Shown one piece after another: positions 60,090-64,000 of a stretch of DNA of 64,000 bases; position 1 is the first letter of the stretch; each line of letters starts with the position of its first letter. The notes beneath the pieces were generated by a model. The model saw only the letters and a program-made list of their open reading frames with translations, did not search any database and was not told the origin of the DNA. Position numbers and translations under genes: made by a program. The stretch is from Micromonospora inositola (lineage in GTDB: Bacteria; Actinomycetota; Actinomycetes; Mycobacteriales; Micromonosporaceae). Where the stretch lies: NCBI RefSeq assembly GCF_900090285.1, contig NZ_LT607754.1, positions 3,498,001 to 3,562,000 of the forward strand, in the 5' to 3' direction.

Positions 60090-60105
60090 GTAACGTCTGC
60101 GTAAC
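60090..60105 (+). promoter_or_regulatory. GlnR-like box upstream of glnA2
   Basis: GTAAC (60090-60094), six bases, GTAAC (60101-60105). The five-base half-sites with six-base spacing match the a/b-site pattern of GlnR boxes (GTnAC-N6-GaAAC) in actinomycetes. The right half has GTAAC where GAAAC is usual. It lies 77-92 bases before the chosen glnA2 start. Confidence 0.62.
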
Positions 60106-60181
60106 GAGACCGGTGGAGACTGGGCGGTCAGGCCGGACCGGCCCGACCGGTTGCCGGGAATCAGTGTCGCGAGGGGTGGAA

Positions 60182-61531
60182 GTGGACCGTCAGCAGGAGT
60201 TCGTCCTCCGTACGCTGGAAGAGCGGGACATCCGGTTCGTCCGGCTGTGGTTCACCGACGTGCTCGGGACGCTGAAGAGCGTGTCGGTGGCCCCGGCGGA
60301 GCTGGAGGCGGCCTTCGAGGAGGGCATCGGCTTCGACGGTTCGGCGATCGAGGGCTTCGCCCGGGTCTTCGAGTCCGACATGGTGGCCATGCCCGACCCG
60401 ACCACCTTCCAGGTCTTCCCGTTCGAGGGCGGGGTCAGCGGCGAGAGCGCCCGGATGTTCTGCGACATCCTGCTGCCCGACGGCGGGCCCTCCTGGGCCG
60501 ACCCGCGGCACGTGCTGCGCCGGATGCTCTCCAAGGCGGCCGAGAAGGGCTTCACCTTCTACACCCATCCGGAGATCGAGTTCTTCCTGTTGGAGAACGG
60601 TCCCCAGGACGGCTCGGTGCCCCTCCCGGTGGACACCGGCGGCTACTTCGAGCACACCACCCACGCCGTGGCCCGGGACTTCCGCCGGCAGGCCGTGCTG
60701 GCGCTGGAGCGGATCGGCATCTCGGTGGAGTTCAGCCACCACGAGGTGGCCCCCGGCCAGCAGGAGATCGACCTGCGGTACGCCGACGCGCTGACCACCG
60801 CCGACAACATCATGACCTTCCGGCACGTGGTCAAGGAGGTGGCGCTCTCCACCGGGGTGCAGGCCAGCTTCATGCCGAAGCCCTTCACCGACCAGCCCGG
60901 CAGCGGCATGCACACCCACCTGTCGCTCTTCGAGGGGGAGCGCAACGCGTTCCACGACGCCGGCGACCCGATGAAGCTCTCCAAGGTGGCGAAGTCGTTC
61001 ATCGCCGGCCTGCTCACCCACGCCCGGGAGTACACCGCGGTCACCAACCAGTGGGTCAACTCGTACAAGCGGCTCTTCCCGCTTGCGCTGCCCGACCGGA
61101 TCACCGAGAGCCCGGCGTACGTCTGCTGGGGTCACCTGAACCGCTCCGCGCTGGTCCGCGTGCCCGCGTACGGCAAGCCGAACTCGGCCCGGGTCGAGGT
61201 CCGCTCGCTGGACTCGGCGACCAACCCCTACCTGGCCTTCGCCGTCATGCTCGGCGCCGGTCTGAAGGGCATCGAGGAGGGCTACGAGCTGCCCCCGGGC
61301 GCCGAGGACGACGTCTGGTCGCTGAGCAGCGCCGAGCGCCGCGCGATGGGTTACGAGGCGCTGCCGGAGAACCTGGCCGAGGCCATCGACGTGATGGCCG
61401 GCTCGGAGCTGGTCGCCGAGGTGCTCGGCGAGCACGTCTTCGACTTCTTCCTGCGCAACAAGCGGGCCGAGTGGGAGCAGTACCGCCGCGAGGTCACCCC
61501 GTACGAGCGGCAGCGCTACCTGTCTCTGTAG
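60182..61531 (+). CDS. glnA2: Glutamine synthetase-family enzyme (GlnA2)
   Basis: 449 residues. Blocks in order: MDRQ-like VDRQQEFVLRTLEERDIRFVRLWFTDVLG, EEGIGFDGSAIEGFARVFESDMVAMPDP, HPEIEFFLL (Glu ligands), HHEVAPGQQEIDLRYADAL, MPKPFTDQPGSGMHTHLSLF with the His metal ligand, and SARVEVRSLDSATNPYLAFAV. The GTG at 60182 gives the N-terminus of Rv2222c; a GTG at 60176 is also possible. The homologue in Streptomyces coelicolor has been reported to ligate glutamate to polyamines rather than ammonia, so the substrate should not be assumed. A GlnR-like box lies upstream. Confidence 0.94.
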   Translation: MDRQQEFVLRTLEERDIRFVRLWFTDVLGTLKSVSVAPAELEAAFEEGIGFDGSAIEGFARVFESDMVAMPDPTTFQVFPFEGGVSGESARMFCDILLPDGGPSWADPRHVLRRMLSKAAEKGFTFYTHPEIEFFLLENGPQDGSVPLPVDTGGYFEHTTHAVARDFRRQAVLALERIGISVEFSHHEVAPGQQEIDLRYADALTTADNIMTFRHVVKEVALSTGVQASFMPKPFTDQPGSGMHTHLSLFEGERNAFHDAGDPMKLSKVAKSFIAGLLTHAREYTAVTNQWVNSYKRLFPLALPDRITESPAYVCWGHLNRSALVRVPAYGKPNSARVEVRSLDSATNPYLAFAVMLGAGLKGIEEGYELPPGAEDDVWSLSSAERRAMGYEALPENLAEAIDVMAGSELVAEVLGEHVFDFFLRNKRAEWEQYRREVTPYERQRYLSL

Positions 61532-61607
61532 CTCACCCTGGCGCCGTATCGCCTGCGCCTGCATCGCCTGAGGCGGTCCGCGGACATGGCGGCGGCGCAA
61601 TCACCGA

Positions 61608-61645
61608 GACATGGCGGTATCCCGGCCTCGGGAAACCGCCATGTC
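61608..61645. terminator. Hairpin between glnA2 and the secreted-protein gene
   Basis: GACATGGCGGT (61608-61618) pairs with ACCGCCATGTC (61635-61645), and inside CCCG (61621-61624) with CGGG (61629-61632). It is placed between two convergent genes and can end both transcripts. A partial copy of the arm (GGACATGGCGGCGG) occurs at 61582-61595. Confidence 0.75.
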
Positions 61646-61672
61646 GGCGATCCGGAGTGGATCAAGGGTGGG

Positions 61673-62134
61673 TCACTTGTCGGTCGTACCCCAGGGGCCG
61701 TGGTGGCCCCGGCCGCCCGGGCCCGGGAAGACGCCGGCCTCGGCGGCCTTGGTGATGGCGTCGGCCTGCTCCTGGGTGAGCTTGCCGTCCTTCACCGCCT
61801 GGTCCAGCCGCTCCTTCAGCATCGCCTGCCGGTCCTCGGTGGACGGGCGCTCCGGCCGGTCGGCCTTGCGCTGCTCGCGCAGCTTCTCCAAGGCGGCGGT
61901 GACCTTGTCGGTGGGGACGCCCAGCTCCTTGGCCAGCGCCTCGGCGAAGTCGGCCTCCCGGTCGGCCCGCTGCTGCTGCCGGTCGGTGCCCTGGTCGCTG
62001 CTGCTGCTGGCGCTGGGGGCCGGGGTGGCGTTGTCCTCGGCGAACGCCACCGTGGGGGCGGCGATCCCCACGCCGAGGACGCCGGCGGCGGCCAGGCCGG
62101 CCAGCAGGTGCTTCTTCGACATCGTGCGGGACAT
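61673..62134 (-). CDS. Secreted Gln/Ser/Asp-rich protein with signal peptide
   Basis: 153 residues. A Sec signal peptide with basic start (MSRTMSKKHLLAGLAAAGVLGVGIAAPTVAFA) and AFA-like cleavage before residue 33 is followed by a Ser-rich spacer and a helical segment: FAEALAKELGVPTDKVTAALEKLREQR, then MLKERLDQAVKDGKLTQEQADAITKA, ending in a Gly/His-rich tail. The helical pattern is that of a common actinobacterial secreted family with EF-like 'DGKLTQEQADA' turn. Function unknown. Confidence 0.88.
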   Translation of the reverse strand: MSRTMSKKHLLAGLAAAGVLGVGIAAPTVAFAEDNATPAPSASSSSDQGTDRQQQRADREADFAEALAKELGVPTDKVTAALEKLREQRKADRPERPSTEDRQAMLKERLDQAVKDGKLTQEQADAITKAAEAGVFPGPGGRGHHGPWGTTDK

Positions 62135-62240
62135 CAGTCCTCCGTTTGGTCGGTGGTGGTGCGATGACGTGACCGACAGTGACGGGCGGAGCTGGGGGGA
62201 ACCCGTGGCGAACCTGTCAGCGCGCTGACAATCCGGCCCG

Positions 62241-63170
62241 TCAGCGGACGGCGGGGGAGACGGTCAGGGTCCCGGCGTCGCTGTCGAGGATGGCGGGGGT
62301 GCCGACGGGGACGGTGAGCTGGCCCACGCCGTGGCCGATCGGGAGGCCGCCGAGGACCGGCACCCCGAGGTCGCCGAGGCGTTCGGTGAGCACGTCGGCC
62401 GCCGTCGTCTCCCAGCCGTCCGCGCAGTCGGTGAACTGGCCCACCGCCACGCCGGCCACCCCCTCCAGCGCGCCGCAGCGGCGCAGCTGGGTGAGCATCC
62501 GGTCGACCTTGTACGGCGGCTCCTGCACCTCCTCGACCAGCAGCACCGCGCCGGTCAGGTCCGGCATGTCCGGAGTGCCGATCGAGGCGGTGATCAGGCA
62601 GAGGTTGCCGCCGAGCAGCCGGCCCTCGGCCCGCCCCGGCACGCGTACGCCGAAGGTCTCCTCGTCGGCCACCGCGGCGACCGTCACCGGTTCGGTGGTC
62701 ATCAGCGCGGCGTGCAGCGACTCCGCGGAGCGGGGCGGGGTCCGGTCGTCCAGCCAGGCCGCGCCCGGGCCGTGCACGCTGGCCAGCCGGGCTCCCCGCC
62801 AGAGCGCGAACTGCAGGGCGGTGATGTCCGAGAAGCCGGCCACCACCTTCGGGTCCCGGCGGACCGCCGCCATGTCGACCAGGTCCACCACCCGCTGCGC
62901 GCCGTAGCCGCCCCGGGTGCAGAGCACGCCGCGCACCTCCGGGTCGGCGAACGCGGCGTTCAGGTCGGCCGCGCGCAGCTCGTCGCCGCCGGCCAGGTAG
63001 CCCTGCCGGGCGTACCCGTTCGGCGCCAGCACCGGGCGCAGCCCCCAGCCGGTGAGCAGCTCGATGCCCCGGGCCACCCGCTCCGGCCGGGTCGGGCCGG
63101 ACGGGGACACCAGCATCACCGTGTCGCCGGGACGCAGGACGGGTGGGCGCAGGCAGTCGTCGGTGAGCAC
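62241..63170 (-). CDS. LD-carboxypeptidase (S66 family)
   Basis: 309 residues. RPGDTVMLVSPSGPTRPERVARGIELLTGWGL opens the S66 fold; GVLCTRGGYGAQRVVDLVD carries the nucleophile-elbow region typical of LdcA (here R-G-G-Y), VAGFSDITALQFAL and GRLLGGNLCLITASIGTPDMPDLTGAVLLVEEV, with Glu and His (LPIGHGVGQLTVPVG) completing the triad. The enzyme removes the terminal D-Ala from muramoyl tetrapeptides in wall recycling. It diverges from the amidotransferase at the window end. Confidence 0.92.
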   Translation of the reverse strand: MLTDDCLRPPVLRPGDTVMLVSPSGPTRPERVARGIELLTGWGLRPVLAPNGYARQGYLAGGDELRAADLNAAFADPEVRGVLCTRGGYGAQRVVDLVDMAAVRRDPKVVAGFSDITALQFALWRGARLASVHGPGAAWLDDRTPPRSAESLHAALMTTEPVTVAAVADEETFGVRVPGRAEGRLLGGNLCLITASIGTPDMPDLTGAVLLVEEVQEPPYKVDRMLTQLRRCGALEGVAGVAVGQFTDCADGWETTAADVLTERLGDLGVPVLGGLPIGHGVGQLTVPVGTPAILDSDAGTLTVSPAVR

Positions 63171-63241
63171 AGCGGGAGCCTAGTGCGCGCCGGGCTGAGC
63201 CGTTCCGGGCGTTCGGCGGCGTACCGGATAGCCTCGACACC

Positions 63242-64000
63242 GTGGCGACCGCGCTGGTGATCGAGAACGACCCGACCGACGACCTCCGCCGACTGGGGGA
63301 GTGGCTGACCGAGGGGGGCCTCCAGCTGCGGGTGCTCCGCCCGCACGCGGGCGAGGAACTCCCCGCCGACCTGGCGGGGTACGCCGCCCTGGTGGTGCTC
63401 GGCGGCGAGCAGCAGGCGTACCCGCTGCCCGACGGCACCCCCGGCGCACCCTGGTTCCCCGCGCTGGAGGGGCTGCTGCGCAAGGCGGTGCGGTACCGCG
63501 TCCCGACCCTCGGCGTCTGCCTCGGCGCCCAACTGCTGGCCACCGCGCACGCCGGCCTGGTGGAGCGGAGCCCGTCCGGCCCGGAGGTCGGCCCGGGCGT
63601 GGTCGGCAAGCGGGACGCCGCCGACGCCGACCCGCTCTTCCGGTACGTGCCGCTGATCCCGGACGTGCTCCAGTGGCACTCCGACGAGATCACCGAGCTG
63701 CCCCGGGGCGCGACGCTGCTGGCCGCCTCCACCCGCTACCCGCACCAGGCGTTCCGCCTCGGCGACCGGGCCTGGGGGCTGCAGTTCCACATCGAGTGCG
63801 ACACCGCGATGATCGCCGACTGGGCCCGCGACTCGGACCTGCTGGCCGAGCTGGGGTACGACGAGGAGCTGGTGGTGGCCGCCTGTGACCGGGTGATGGC
63901 CGACGTCGAGGAGGTCTGGCAGCCGTTCGCCATCCGGTTCGCCGCCCTCGCCCTCGGCGAGCTGGACGACGACGCCCCCCGCCGCAGCCTGCCGCTGCTC
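63242..64000 (+). CDS. Class I glutamine amidotransferase (3' partial)
   Basis: From the GTG at 63242 the frame is open to the window end, 253 codons without a stop. The GATase1 fold shows LVVLGGEQQAYPLPDG, the nucleophile elbow LGVCLGAQLLATAHAG with Cys at the GVCLGAQ, and AWGLQFHIECDTAMIADWA with the catalytic His and Glu. DEITELPRGATLLAAS is the loop before it. Stand-alone GATase1 proteins release ammonia from glutamine or act as peptidase-like relatives. It lies near glnA2, consistent with glutamine metabolism. Confidence 0.92.
   Translation, partial: MATALVIENDPTDDLRRLGEWLTEGGLQLRVLRPHAGEELPADLAGYAALVVLGGEQQAYPLPDGTPGAPWFPALEGLLRKAVRYRVPTLGVCLGAQLLATAHAGLVERSPSGPEVGPGVVGKRDAADADPLFRYVPLIPDVLQWHSDEITELPRGATLLAASTRYPHQAFRLGDRAWGLQFHIECDTAMIADWARDSDLLAELGYDEELVVAACDRVMADVEEVWQPFAIRFAALALGELDDDAPRRSLPLL

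Noticed and set aside
57150..60104. 984-codon plus-strand frame across panB and nadE
   Set aside because: His/Asp/Arg-rich antisense composition; both conserved enzymes are on the minus strand with intact catalytic motifs.

Overview
The window is a 64 kb stretch of very GC-rich chromosome with GTG starts, pervasive GTGA/TGATG gene overlaps and strong G/C-ending codon bias. Gene content (F420-dependent reductase, AhpE, GlnA2, RNase H/phosphatase fusion, DUF3052, Lys/Ala-rich H1-like protein) and the product mix point to an actinomycete of the Micromonosporaceae type. Two blocks keep the gene order known around Rv2222c-Rv2241 of Mycobacterium tuberculosis: DUF3052-ahpE at the left end, then Nif3-like / zinc-ribbon / RNase H-phosphatase (Rv2230c-Rv2228c order) and panB ... 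glnA2 further right. Accessory material lies between them.

Layout. 1-1.6 kb: end of a TPP-dependent dehydrogenase E1 gene, DUF3052, ahpE and a tRNA-Val. 1.6-7.1 kb: a decayed integrated element bounded by a 29-bp duplication of the tRNA-Val 3' end. It holds a TetR / DUF3533 / NmrA-like set and several partial hypothetical genes, with no recognisable integrase. 7.1-16 kb: GNAT, a deleted MFS pseudogene, Stf0-type sulfotransferase, AzgA-type purine permease, a GNAT remnant, kinase, hydrolase, SDR, APH-like kinase, a TetR remnant and a polysaccharide pyruvyl transferase. 16-22 kb: PfkB kinase, then a SNF2 ATPase overlapping a SWIM zinc-finger gene.

22.4-28.7 kb: a tightly packed five-gene operon, DUF1800 - DUF1501 - ferric-reductase-like membrane flavoprotein - FMN-binding lipoprotein-like domain - ApbE flavin transferase. 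It reads as an extracytoplasmic electron-transfer chain: the reductase passes NAD(P)H electrons through haem to an exported protein carrying covalent FMN installed by ApbE, with two exported proteins of unknown function as candidate clients. A second, divergent three-gene copy without DUF1800/DUF1501 lies at 46.3-48.9 kb, next to lower-GC DNA and with rare TTA codons. 29-37 kb: prim-pol-like protein, XRE/TPR regulator plus flavoprotein, the Nif3 block, DUF3311-MctP carboxylate transporter, then a divergent MarR/MFS pair with a clear double operator.

39.5 kb: RNase P RNA (rnpB). 40-51 kb is a patchwork of regulator/efflux and enzyme pairs (HxlR/DHA2 MFS, WYL/DinB-VOC), NUDIX, a half-deleted phosphotransferase, the second flavin cassette, another MFS exporter and a kinase remnant. 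51-64 kb returns to conserved chromosome: M48 protease, H1-like repeat protein, RNB RNase, F420:NADP reductase, VOC protein, panB, nadE, glnA2 with a GlnR-like box, a secreted protein, LD-carboxypeptidase and a class-I glutamine amidotransferase cut by the window end.
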